Assembly: GCA_023053545.1 (NCBI GenBank)
Contig: JAKZAN010000005.1
Location: 3,472,001 to 3,536,000, forward strand
Source of the DNA: Lepidurus packardi
Lineage: Eukaryota; Arthropoda; Branchiopoda; Notostraca; Triopsidae
DNA length: 64,000 nt
Reading direction: 5' to 3'
The translations under genes and the position numbers were made by a program. Shown here piece by piece: positions 49,601-60,600 of the stretch (position 1 is the stretch's first letter; every line of letters begins with the position of its first letter). The notes under the pieces are model-generated. The model saw only the letters and a program-made list of their open reading frames with translations, ran no database searches and was not told the origin of the DNA.

Positions 49601-52600
49601 GAATTTTAAACCATAACTGCAGTGAATACTGAGATTCAAACCAGTAACTATAGCAAACCGCGGTTAAGAGACTGCATAACATACTACGATATGAACTAAC
49701 TGACGGTGAAAACGGAGGGTACCTACCACCGCTAAAAAAAATCGCGCCCCTCCAAACATTCCCTTTCTAATTGCTGATTATAGGAAAAGTGCGCAGATTA
49801 AAGGAATCTTTCGCGGCGCCCCAGGGCGCGATGGCGCACAGTTTGAGAACCGTTGGTATAGACTTTTCGTTTATAGTACATGAAAGACCAGAAAAAGCAC
49901 GCAATACCATAAATAAAGCTTTCATATCAATTGATCTCCTAATCCAGTTCTGTGACAGTTCTCCAGAGTTGAACACCGTAACCATGGTAGAACCTTGCGG
50001 CACCAATAATGTAGAGTTCCCGGTACCCACGAATGGTCTGTACCCCAATGGAGTACCGGGCGCACATGAAATACAACAAGCCAAAAAACAAAATAAATAT
50101 TCAAATAAGCATGTTTTTCCAAAAGGAATCCTCCGGGCCGGATTTGAACCAGCGACCTATGGATATCGATCACAATTTCACTACAGTCCACCGCTCTACC
50201 AACTGAGCTACCAGAGGATGGTAAGCAAACTACTTTACTCTACTTTTGTTGTACGGACTACTCAAGACTTTCTAAGGCTTAAAGTAGTACATAAATGCTA
50301 TGCTCTTCCGGTTGGACAATGAAAGAGAGTTAAACATGCTCTTTTATATCGGTTCATTGGTACGCAAGTGGAGTAGCAATGCAGGTCCTAGACGGACATA
50401 AACCACTACTATTAGTGTGATCTATGCTCTTGTCATCAGAGCTAGCAATTCAAGAAGCTAAAAGGACCCGGGGTACACAAAATATGGCTCTGCTGTGCAA
50501 AGTTATAAGGAGAAATAAAAAGTATTGACTGTCAAACTAAAACCGTGAATGATCCTGCGTGGCCCTGATTTGAAGTACAAAATCGCTAGTTTAGCCAAGT
50601 CCAATATTCTACCAACTGGACTTTCAGAGGATCTGAAGTACTGAATCACTATTCCAGTCGACTTCATGGTCGTCAAAATATGACAAAGACGAAGATGCAT
50701 GGAAGCTCTGGCTAAGCTACTATGCGAGAACTATCGGGATATTGACCAGAGCGATGCGCAGTAAACCGTTCTACTTGACAACATTTCATCTGACCAGAAA
50801 TGATTAAAAGGTTTAAAAGTAGTCAATCTAAGTATAAAAGAATCCTCCGAGCCGGATTTGAACCAGCGACCTATGGATATCAACAATACTTTCACTACAG
50901 TCCACCGCTCTACCAACTGAGCTATCAGAGGATGGTTAATAGTCTATTTACCGTTCCCTTTAACAGTAGAAAGACTAGAAACCACAAACGAACTACTTAA
51001 TAAAAACGGGGCTACGTGGGTACAAACACTCCCTCAGGCTGGAAGGAAAGCGGCTTACAAGGTCCCACGTACACAGCTACATTGGCCCGTTACACCGACT
51101 AAGCTGTCAAGTGATGATTATCAATCGCCCTGAAGGTATTCGTTCGGTGAACTGGTGTAAGTCAAGTAAAATTATCTAAAGAAGTCAATCTCAACTACTA
51201 AAAAGATTTTTTTCCGGATTTAAACCATATGCATATCAGCAGTATATAACAATAAAGTCCCCCACTGTACCGGCCATAAGTCTACTTTCCAAATAATGCT
51301 ACTTGGTGTCCGGCAAGAAATTCGCGACCTATACAGCCGTTTTACTACTTCAGTATTTTAACTATTTCATTTCAACAAATGTCGCTGCCAAAGCATAGAT
51401 CGTATCAGCGGAATGCTACCATGCTTAGATTCCGAGTTGACCAGGAATGTTTGTATTAACAGTTTTTATAAGCTTAGTTAGGAATCTAGTTTCGTATTGG
51501 GTTTGAACCAGGGTCACAAAGGATTTCAACCAGAATGTCTCTTCAGTTTATCGTTTCCCCAACCGAGCTTTCAAAGGATGGTTTGTGACAAAGTCTTGCA
51601 AAGCTTTCGATAGGCAAGATTGTCGAAACATTGAGGAAGTTTTTCCTTGGTCAGGTTCAAATCAGTGACCTAGATCAAAGCACGCTAACCATGATGGTTC
51701 AGTCTCAGAAGTTGTATTGGCACCGGACAATGGTTCCAACTCTAGCAGAGTGCAGGGCACGAATCCAACCACGAAAAAAATCTCGAATAATCGACATTTA
51801 CCAAAAGTTAATCCTCCGGGCCGGATTTGAACCAGCGACCTATGGATATCGACAGTATTTCCACTACAGTCCACCGCTCTACCAACTGAGCTACCAGAGG
51901 ATAGTAAATACAGTACACAGCTTTGTTTTCCATCTAAAAATAAATTGCAGAGGACTAAACGAAACTTAACGGAGAGATTTTATAATTGTTACGTTTTTGG
52001 CTCGAAAACTAGTCAGAGACATAAGCACACTATTCTATAGCCGCTTATCACTAAACTCATGAGCTACTAATATTAAGCGAACTAGGAGAATCAGTATGAG
52101 CGGACTAGACGAACACGAGCAAACCTAAGTCTGACCTTGGTGCTTGCCATCGGAGTTGACGATTTTACAAGCGAAGCACTCAAGGGTACCAGTACAACAG
52201 CCGTTGGTTTTCACCCCATGATTGGGGCGATTTCGTACGCATGAGAAGTGACTGCCTGGAGCTATTTTAAGGGCAGATTAACTTGTTTTTTTTTTATAAA
52301 AACAGTACTAGTAAGCGAATAAGTATTCTTTTTTATACGCCTAAGAAATCAATTCGGTAGGCTTAATACCTATTTTCCTGCAGTAAAAAAAGTGACAACC
52401 GTTCGGTATCGCCAACCTCTTCCTTACTTGCACTACAGTCCACCACTCTACCAAATGAGCTAACAAAGGATAAAGACTGAACCACGTAGTAAAGTCATAG
52501 ACAAGCCTGAGATTTTAAGCCATAACTGCACTGAATACTGAGATTCAAACCAGTAACTAAAGTAATCCGTGACTAATGGGCTCTTCAACATATTGATGAT

Positions 52601-55600
52601 GATGATGTTGATAGGGAGGGTACTCAACCTCGCTAAAGTACAGGAGCGTTTTGTGGCACCTATTGAAGGATTGTTGGAAGGTTTAAAGATACATCAATTC
52701 GAAATTCAAAAACAATCCTCCTGGCCGGATTTGAACCAGCGACCTATGGCTACCACCCATAATTTTACTACAGTCCACCGATCTACCAAATGAGCTACCA
52801 GAGGATAGTAAACTACTTTCTTCTAAACATACAAGCTGGAGTAAACAGACCCATCGCGGCTGAAATTAGAGGTTAGAAATGGATATCTTTTACAGTTCAC
52901 AAAAATGAAAAAAATATCAATAAAGACAGAAAAGCCAGACATTGATAGAAATGATCCTCTGTGCAAAAACGTAGTAAAGACTGGAGCATACACTCCTTTA
53001 ACGATGAATGCAACCCTGAGGTGCCAGTATTGGTACCAGACGAACCTAATGCGGCTCTACTACGCAATGCGGATCTATAACTAGGGAATGCGGCTCTACT
53101 ACACAATACGGCTGTATTACTAGGGAATGCGGCTCTACTACGCAATGCTACTGTGTAAACTATGAAAAAGTATTGACAATGAACTTAAAAATGGAAAACG
53201 ATCCTCCGGGCCGGATTTGAACCAGCGACCTATGGATATCAACATTATTTTCACTACAGTCCACCGCTCTACCAACTGAGCTACCAGAGGGTAGTAAACT
53301 ACTTTCTTCTAAACATACAAGTTGGAGTAAACAGACCCATCGCGGCTGAAATTAGAGGTTAGAAATGAATATCTTTTACAGTTCACAAAAATTTTAAAAA
53401 AATCAATAAAGACAGAAAAGACAGACATTGATAGAAATGATCCTCTGTGCAAAAACGTAGTAAAGACTGGAGCATACACTCCTTTAACGATGAATGCAAC
53501 CCTGAGGTGCCAGTATTCGTACCAGACGAACCTAATGCGGCTCTACTAGGCAATGCAGCTGTATTACTAGGGAATGCGGCTCTACTACGCAACGCTACTG
53601 TGTAAACAACGAAAAAGTATTGACAATGAGCTTAAAAATGGAAAACGATCCTCCGGGCCGGATTTGAAGCAGCGACCTATGGATATCAACATTATTTTCA
53701 CTACAGTCCACCGCTCTACCAACTGAGCTACCAGAGGGTAGTAAACTACTTTCTTCTAAACATACAAGTTGGAGTAAAGAGGCCCATCGCGGCTGAAATT
53801 AGAGGTTAGAAATGGATATCTTTTACAGTTCCCAAAAATGTAAAAAAAAATCAATAAAGACAGACAAGCCAGACATTTATAGAAAGGATCCTCTGTGCAA
53901 AAACGTAGTAAAGACTTGAGCATATACTCCTTTAACGATGAATGCAACCCTGAGGTGCCAGTATTGGTACCAGACGAACCTAATGCGGCTCTACTATGCA
54001 ATGCGGCTGAATTACTAGGGAATGCGGCTCTACTACGCAATGCGGCTGTATTACTAGGGAATGCGGCTCTACTACGCAACGCTACTGTGTAAACAACCAA
54101 AAAGTATTGACAATGAACTTAAAAATGGAAAACGATCCTCCGGGCCGGATTTGAACCAGCGACCTATGGATATCCACAAGTACTTGCACTACAGTCCACC
54201 GCTCTACCAACTGAGCTACCAGAGGATACTTTCTCTCAACTGCGTTCTTGTAATGTAATCACCTCCTTGCCAGGCGACTATAAAGTCTCCTAACTAACGA
54301 CGCAAAAAACAAGAGAGTAGTACGAGCTAATCTCCTACTTAGTAACGCTTGCAAACCCTCATACATAATCAGTTTCAACATACCTTTTGATGCCTGGCAA
54401 GAGCTTGCAAAATGTCCTTGAAATCTCTCGCTCGCATGCAGTCCAGCAATTCTTCGGCATGAGACATACGACATCCCAACAACGCCGCTACATTCACCGT
54501 AGCTTCTTTGGCACGGCGACTAAGAGCCCACGGAGCGTGAGCACTGCCGGACATGATTATCACACGGTTGAATAAATCTATACAAAGGTATACCAAAAAA
54601 TATTATGTCTTTTTCTCAGTTCCCACACCTAAGACATTCTTCCCGCTGTAGGACATAAGAAGAAGGGGTCAAACTGATATATAATATACTTCCCCTTTGC
54701 GTGTCAAGAAAACGTCCTAAATAACTGTTGACATCCGTACTAGATTTCCATACCCTTCATTCACATTTTCAATACCAACCTTTTGATCTTGGCGACACCA
54801 TGTGAAAAACTGCGGAAGCCCCACCTGCACCATGACCCATAAGCGTGATACGTTTTAGGTCTCCTCCAAATTTCGCAATGTTGATCTGTACCCATCGCAG
54901 TGCCATATGCTGATCCCATAAGCCCAAGTTTCCGGGTGCTTCTGGACTTTCTAGACTTATGAAGCCTGAAAGTTATACGAAACTCGTTACGCTTTCCCGC
55001 TTCGAAAAAATAAATTGTATAAAAAGAGAAATAAAAGTTCTCTCTTTTTTTTTACCGAAAATGTTCACTCGATAATTGATGGTGACTACTATGACGCCTT
55101 CTGCTGTGAGATCCTCGCCGGAATACCGAGCCGGATTGCTATGAGTGAACATTTCTCCTTCGAGAAAGACCAGAACGGGAAAGGTTTTGAAATCAACCGG
55201 TGCCTATAAAGAACAATAAAAATAACAAGTAGAAGTTAGTCCACCTTTCTGATTACAAAGCCAGTCAGATAATGCGAATGCGTGGTTATACATTGGAGAT
55301 ATGATACAAGTTTCGTGGAGACGAATACATTAGCTTCCCCCTTTTCTTCAATTGTCTTTGCCTTGTGGCATACATTGGAGCTATAATAAATACCATAAAT
55401 GAGAAAAACAAGTATCAAATTAATACCTCGGGAATCCAGATATTCAGCGTGAGGCAATCCTCTGCCACCCGTACGCGCTCCAAGTCCGGTTGGGGACAAG
55501 AAGGACCAACCTGCGAAGCTGTGAAGGAGCGATTGGCAGGGGGTAACATTTCCGGAAGCTGTACACAAGGGGAAATAATAAATCAGTCACCACATAAACA

Positions 55601-57604
55601 TAAAATCTCAGAAACTTTTATTTGAAATGATGCAATAAAATTATTAAAGCTAGTATTTTAACTTTATGGACTTTGATAAACGAAACATCGGAGAAAAAAG
55701 GCTATCCTATGATTGAAAAAGTACGACCTATCTTCACTTGTAAGTACCATCGCGTGAGAAGAGCTTACGAAATGGTTTACTTAAAAGAAAAAACGAGGCA
55801 ATAAAATTCGCTTACACACAATAGGAAATGTTGGAAAAGGCTCGAGGGTTAGGAAGTAAATAGGACAATATATCCAAGCACAACAATGCAAACGCGGAAA
55901 TTCAACCCAAATCCGTACCCCTTTGTCAGACATTACTGTCTTCTCTGTAGTTGCTGTTGAAGGTCACTTTTGTTTTTTACGGAAACATAACTACCGTACT
56001 AAAAAATCTCTCTGTGGTGATACTATTGACACAATATGAAACCAGGAATAAGAAGAAGAAAAGGAAGAAAAATTAAAAAATTTTCCCGTATAAAGTTACG
56101 CAACCTTGAAGTGAGAAAGGGCATAAAAAGTGAAGACCCATGATGCTTCGAAAAGACTCTTCCGAGAAAGTAGAAAGCAGACAAGATATTATGAGCCCTG
56201 GTTACAATAACGAGCGGGAGAAAACAACTTTTGGGAACTTTCTCCGCGACTGTTGCTTGCTTACCCTAAATCGTAGAGGTCCGATGGGAGGCTGTGCGTA
56301 AGGAACTCCGAGAAATCCCAGAACTACTCCACGTTTGCTGGAGTACAACCGAATCTGTACAACAAGTAAAGACAAAAAATAAAAAAACATTCATAAAAAA
56401 GGAAAACACGGTTACATGCTTGAATGCAGGCTTTGTGACAAAAAAATCTCTGCGGCATCCACAGGTATTGCAAACGAGTGTAATCAACCATCATTGCGCC
56501 CTTGAACGCTTGAGAAACGCAGAAACTTGCTTCCTGTATTTTATCAATAGGGCCATAAACACAGCCCAATCTGGGAAAAACGTATTCATGGTTGTCATAG
56601 ACATTGGGAATTAGCACTAAATTGGGCTAGTTTACTGACAGTCCGGTTACCTACTTGCCCTGCGCCATAACTAAAGGTCACAGCGTCGCAACTTCCTCAA
56701 AAATAGGCCAAACTGTCTCGTCACTGGGCCCAAATCTCTCGCAGAAAGAAGAACAAAAGCCCATAGCCCGCAGCCCATATCCTTTAAAATGTGACCTGAC
56801 CCATTAAAAGGAATGTCAATTTTAAGTGTTTTGACTTTTAACTTCACTTTCGCTAAGAATGTTGTAACATTAAAAAGGTATGACGGCATGCAGGTAAAAC
56901 CGAAAGATTCTTATTCCCGGAAACCACTGAAGTAGTGTTCTTTTTTTCCCTAAAAAAAGCCTTGTGGCTCTATTTTACCTTCCTACGCACAAATACCGCA
57001 TGTGCTCATGGGTTTCCCAGTTTACAAGCACATGGGGGTGAGACGCGCTGGGAAAAACTTATGAATTTCGTGTAATGTTCAGTGGCAAAGGGTAGTCCTT
57101 AAAACCACCTACCTTGACACAGTTTTTGATGAGATTGCTTAATTAAAATTAATGGGTCTTTGTGCGGCCTTGTCACTCATTTTGCTTGTACAGAGTCAGA
57201 GTCTACAAACAGCCAGTGATCAGTGACTAAGGGCAAAGAAGGTCCAAGCTTTTTCTAAGTTCTGGCAGTTTCCTTGTCCTCTTGGCGTTCCTATGCTGGT
57301 CCTTCCAGTCTTGCAATGGGGTAAAACACGTCAGCTAAAACTACCTGTTTGCTACAAGGTCTCTTCCCCATAAAGCCAAGGATTTTCTTGTTGCGAAGCA
57401 TGCGGAGTAACAGTTTGCAATTGCTTCTCTTCCCTTTGCTCAAAAGAGTCTAGATTCGAAACGGTATGGAGAATGGTCAAGTTGGCGTATACTTACTCCC
57501 GAAATGTCTCCTTGAGGCAACGAGATGACTGGACCTTGTGCACTACAATCACTGAGTAGCATCACCAGCTGGAGCATTAGCAACCAATAACCTTTGGTAG
57601 CCAT
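46686..57604 (-). CDS. Cholinesterase-like adhesion protein (gliotactin/neuroligin family)
   Basis: Single-pass membrane protein with an inactive carboxylesterase ectodomain, used in cell-cell junctions or synapses. Twelve exons in order: 57497-57604, 56265-56354, 55427-55558, 55056-55203, 54780-54965, 54384-54577, 47893-48061, 47634-47827, 47430-47565, 47207-47345, 46894-47114 and 46686-46801; 610 aa to the first TGA. A signal peptide ([19 protein letters not shown]) is followed by the esterase fold: [60 protein letters not shown]. The GxSxG elbow is GHGAG, with Gly for the nucleophile Ser, and the oxyanion HGG is replaced by LEGE, so it should be non-catalytic. The membrane segment is [20 protein letters not shown], followed by RRQR. 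Intron 6 (6.3 kb) carries the tRNA-Tyr array. I cannot decide between gliotactin and neuroligin. Confidence 0.9.
48203..48244 (-). pseudogene. Possible tRNA-Tyr relic
   Basis: The string ACAGTCCATCGCTC..GATCTACGCCAGAGA resembles the 5' half of the tRNA-Tyr copies next to it (read on the minus strand), without the 3' half. Weak. Confidence 0.35.
48527..48616 (-). tRNA. tRNA-Tyr (GTA), copy 1, with intron
   Basis: On the minus strand: acceptor CCTCTGG pairs with CCGGAGG, D arm GCTC/GAGC, anticodon loop CTGTAGA with anticodon GTA, T arm GCTGG TTCAAAT CCGGC, discriminator A. A 17-base intron sits after position 37, the normal place in eukaryotic tRNA-Tyr. All stems are intact. It lies in intron 6 of the adhesion-protein gene, same strand. 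Confidence 0.95.
48954..49043 (-). tRNA. tRNA-Tyr (GTA), copy 2, with intron
   Basis: Same mature sequence as copy 1; only the 17-base intron differs by a base. The flanks (GAACTACTTTC.., then AACAACTCTTGGTTAAACC) are shared with copy 1, showing tandem duplication of a unit of about 430 bp. Confidence 0.95.
49470..49559 (-). tRNA. tRNA-Tyr (GTA), copy 3, with intron
   Basis: Complete cloverleaf, but the acceptor stem is CCTTCGG against CCGCAGG, leaving a T4-C69 mismatch. Anticodon GTA, A box and B box are intact. Probably still transcribed; function is less certain. Confidence 0.85.
50129..50217 (-). tRNA. tRNA-Tyr (GTA), copy 4, with intron
   Basis: Mature part identical to copy 1. The intron is 16 bases with a different sequence (read as TGAAATTGTGATCGAT). 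Confidence 0.95.
50553..50630 (-). pseudogene. Decayed tRNA-Tyr copy
   Basis: The acceptor end (TCCTGCG..) and D-arm region (CTACCAACTGGACTTTCAGAGG) are still visible, but the B box, anticodon arm and pairing are lost. Confidence 0.65.
50843..50931 (-). tRNA. tRNA-Tyr (GTA), copy 5, with intron
   Basis: Complete cloverleaf. Here pair 7-66 has changed on both sides: the acceptor is CCTCTGA against TCGGAGG, so G-C became A-T. This compensatory pair suggests selection on structure. 16-base intron. Confidence 0.94.
51211..51290 (-). pseudogene. Strongly decayed tRNA-Tyr copy
   Basis: Traces only: TTCCGGATTTAAACCAT for the B-box/T-arm side and AGTCCCCCACTGTACC for the D-arm side, with the expected spacing. 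Confidence 0.4.
51491..51577 (-). pseudogene. Decayed tRNA-Tyr copy
   Basis: GGGTTTGAACCAGGG keeps the T loop, and CCAACCGAGCTTTCAAAGG keeps part of the D arm and acceptor. The anticodon arm is lost. Confidence 0.55.
51812..51900 (-). tRNA. tRNA-Tyr (GTA), copy 6, with intron
   Basis: Mature part identical to copy 1, 16-base intron, all stems intact. It stands alone among decayed copies. Confidence 0.95.
52424..52469 (-). pseudogene. tRNA-Tyr 5'-half relic
   Basis: Only the 5' half (D arm and anticodon side, CACTACAGTCCACCACTCTACC) remains, with changes. The T arm and acceptor 3' strand are absent; flanks resemble those of copy 3 (AAGCCATAACTGC). Confidence 0.6.
52716..52804 (-). tRNA. tRNA-Tyr-like (GTA), copy 7, probably defective
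   Basis: Anticodon GTA and B box are present, but the D stem is GCTC against GATC, the anticodon stem has lost pair 31-39 (AGCCAT instead of ATCCAT), and acceptor pair 66 is changed. Likely a young pseudogene. Confidence 0.6.
53202..53290 (-). tRNA. tRNA-Tyr (GTA), copy 8, with intron
   Basis: Mature part identical to copy 1. First of three copies in a recent tandem duplication with shared flanks, including a minisatellite. Confidence 0.95.
53649..53737 (-). tRNA. tRNA-Tyr (GTA), copy 9, T-stem mutation
   Basis: Identical to copy 8 except for one base in the T stem: GCTGC TTCAAAT CCGGC. This breaks the conserved G53-C61 pair and alters the B box, so transcription or stability may be reduced. 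Confidence 0.8.
54136..54225 (-). tRNA. tRNA-Tyr (GTA), copy 10, with intron
   Basis: Mature part identical to copy 1, 17-base intron. Last copy of the array, about 160 bp from exon 6 of the adhesion-protein gene. Confidence 0.95.
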
Positions 57605-60600
57605 TGTTGGGTCCTAGGAATGGGAAGTCTAACTCACTTGATGTGAGTAGTCGTCAAAAAGTACCACTAAAACTTCTTGAGTCACTCGCTGGACAGCCGT
57701 CTGATCAATACTTTTAAAAAAACGAAGCCAATAAATAAATGGAATTTGGGAAAGACGTATTGATTTTGAGTTCGACGAACTTATTTTACATGACCAGCAC
57801 GATCACGCAAATGAAGCAACACCGAACAAGTCGAACCTGGTAACAATCCTAGAAAGTTTCGCGCACAATTCAGTCAAACGGCTGATTCAACACAAAAGAA
57901 ATTGAGTCCCTTGATTACAAAACCTTATTGGAATTGGTAGAAGTCTCGCACCAGGTCTCTTCGTCCACGTTCCAATCCAAAGTGATGTGGTTAAACCAGC
58001 ATCAATAGAGCTTTCTCAAGGAACTGTGTTTCAGGCACATCATGCCGCAGGTGCCACGGCAGGTACAATGCACCGCACCAAGTGCTATAGGCAAACTGGA
58101 CGCTCGGCTGGTGATAGCTGCCTTTGCATTTCAACTTTGCATGCTGGCACCATCGTGATTCCTATTTAACAGAAACAAGCAAAAAGGGGAGGGAACCTGT
58201 ATCATAAAAGGGGGGAAAAACTCGGAACACATACTCATGCCAACTCTCGTGTACATGACATACGTAAATTTAAACCGGGGTTTCCCGAGTCATACAATTA
58301 TGTCATAAGCATGTGAATTCCGGGGTAATCTGACGAAAAATCCTAAACCGCAGTTTTCTGAGTCTACAGATTCTATTAGGTTCCTTGGTTATCTTATTTG
58401 CGGTAGACTTGGATGGAATTCTTGACCTTTTAGCCAGATCTGTGTTACGATGGAGCGCTTTAGGGGTTCAGCTCGGCTTTACCTATTACAACACAATAGG
58501 CCTTCCCTAACTTTACTTCCTAGACGGGGTAAATATTAACGTAAAAATGAGGGCCCCCAGAGTGACTCAATTGTGTCTAGGATCCTTTAACTGAGGAGGG
58601 AAAATGGAAGGTCAGTTCGTCCTCTCCCTCATGCCAAGTCTTGCGTAAGTAAAGTGGCGTTTTGGTAATTGCAAGGAATGTATTTAATCACCCACAAAGA
58701 ACAAAAAGGATTCGTGACGGAGAATTTGCTTCAGATTTTTGGTATCTAAAGCTTTACTTTATCCAGAGCTTGGGAAACTGTCACAACTTAGAAAATGTGT
58801 CACGAGAAATTCTCCAAACAAGTTGACTCGAGCTCCCTTAACAGACACGTATTATGCTCCCGTTCGTGTCTCCCTGAATGTTTATAAATTGCTCACATCA
58901 GGGTGTGACCATACTTGGCCTTCTCGTCTCACTAGCAAATACCACTTTCGAATGTTCACTCTTTACTTGCTTTGGCCACTCTATTTGCATACATAAAGCC
59001 TTGTGCATAATTGATATGCTGTAGAAGTCTGAAACCAACGAATATAATATATTGAGCCCCGACGAGCAGGAGAGGCCAGGAAGCGTCGCCTACTATAAAT
59101 TGCACGCATGGATGGAATCAGCCACACCAAAACGCGAAAGATTACTTCCGGTAGTAGAGTTCCTAGTGTACGTACAGGCTCTCGCGTTTGGGACAGCAAA
59201 CGAAAGAGATTAAAAATAAAAGCCGAACAATTACCATAAGAATATCGTTAAGGGAGGTTGAAGATAGCTTTACCGGACAAGGTCCATTTTCGGGCGTAGA
59301 CCCAGGACATAAGTGGTTATCGAATATAATATGTAGGTTACCGGATTATGCCCTATAACTGTGTCGTTTTTCTGACATTCGTCCTGTTTTCGGCCTTGGA
59401 AAGCTAAATACAAAAAATAACAAATGCATCCAAGGACAGATGGCTTGGTAAAGGGGTAACGAAATAATTTAACTAGTTTGTAAACCTTCAATGAGCTTAG
59501 GAAGCTTTACATTAATACTTGTCAAGATATGCTTACTAATGAGGACTAGCAGGAATGTGCGAACTCTTCCTGATCCCAATTACAGTAAGTGAAACCAAAA
59601 GCCGTACATATTTTTATTAAATAAAGCTATTTACCAAGTTCAAGATGGCTACAACATCCTAATTTTCTATGCATGTCTCATTTTTAAAACCAATTAGAGC
59701 TAGTAGAAGGTGAGGGAGAATGAATAGGTCGGCTGGATTTACCTATTGGAAAGGACTGTCTACCGTTGACCATACCATAACCTGAATTGCAACGTGACGT
59801 AAAATCGGAGCCAAGAGACTGTCGCTGAGGAATCTTTCAGAACGGAACACATTTCATGAAAAACAAGCTGGAAAAGGACATGTTAGTTTGCTAAGGCAAG
59901 ATAAATAGAACCGGGTGCAGCATTATCATTCAGTTTCTGTTAACAAAAGGCGTAATACATTCTGGTCAGGGAGTGAACGGGGTGCTCAGGATGCTGCTTT
60001 ATCGAAACCACATAGCGTACTGTGTCATCGCAGTTGGTCTTGGCGTCAATCATTAGAGACGTGTTTCTGATATCTACTTTGGCGAAACTTAGTCATAGAA
60101 AATGGAACTAGAAAACTTTTTCGTACCTTTAGAACAAAATTTTTGGTTTTGCAAAGTCTTTGTTCCGCATACCTTTGAAAGTTAACCTTGATTGTAAGGA
60201 ATATGAGGCTAGAAAGACTTGTCGCATTCTTTATCCATGAAGCTACACAAGAAAATTGAAAATATAAAGTAAATGCACTGTTAACACTGAAAAATTTTTG
60301 TGCACCACGTATAACTTCAGCTTGTTGGCGTGAAACAACCACAGATGGCACTGATGTTTGTTATTGTTTTGCGGAAGCCTTGTGTAAGAAATTAAGAAGC
60401 GAAATCGATAGCTAATTGCCCGCAAATATTTTTACGCTTGATTTGCTTCTTAAAGGGAAAGTAAGGTTTCAAAGTGAAAAGATATATGTTATAGAAGAGA
60501 CCAAACTACATGTTCTAAGTCAAGAACCCCTATGTCAATTATGCATACATCCGATTCATAGGGACGGCGCCATTACATTTCTTTTGAGTGCTAAAAAAGT

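Larger units (their letters stand above)
53041..54088. repeat. Minisatellite arrays within the duplicated units
   Basis: Three arrays (about 53041-53155, 53528-53600 and 53976-54088) are built from variants of GGAATGCGGCTCTACTACGC and AATGCGGCTGTATTACTA. The copy number differs between units. Open frames reading through them (Arg-Ser-Arg-Ala-Ala repeats) are by-products. Confidence 0.85.
52805..54225. repeat. Tandem duplication of a 450-490 bp unit carrying a tRNA-Tyr gene
   Basis: Three consecutive units share nearly identical sequence: AACTACTTTCTTCTAAACATACA, GGCTGAAATTAGAGGTTAG, AATCAATAAAGACAGA, a minisatellite, AAAAAGTATTGACAATGA and then a tRNA-Tyr. Start-to-start distances of the tRNAs are 486, 447 and 487 bp. 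Length differences come mostly from the minisatellite copy number. Confidence 0.9.

Noticed and set aside
48860..51969. Plus-strand frames sharing the string [11 protein letters not shown]
   Set aside because: They are antisense translations of the tRNA-Tyr copies.
52897..54100. Repeated minus-strand frames rich in Arg-Ser-Arg-Ala-Ala
   Set aside because: They are translations of the minisatellite and of duplicated intron sequence, not genes.
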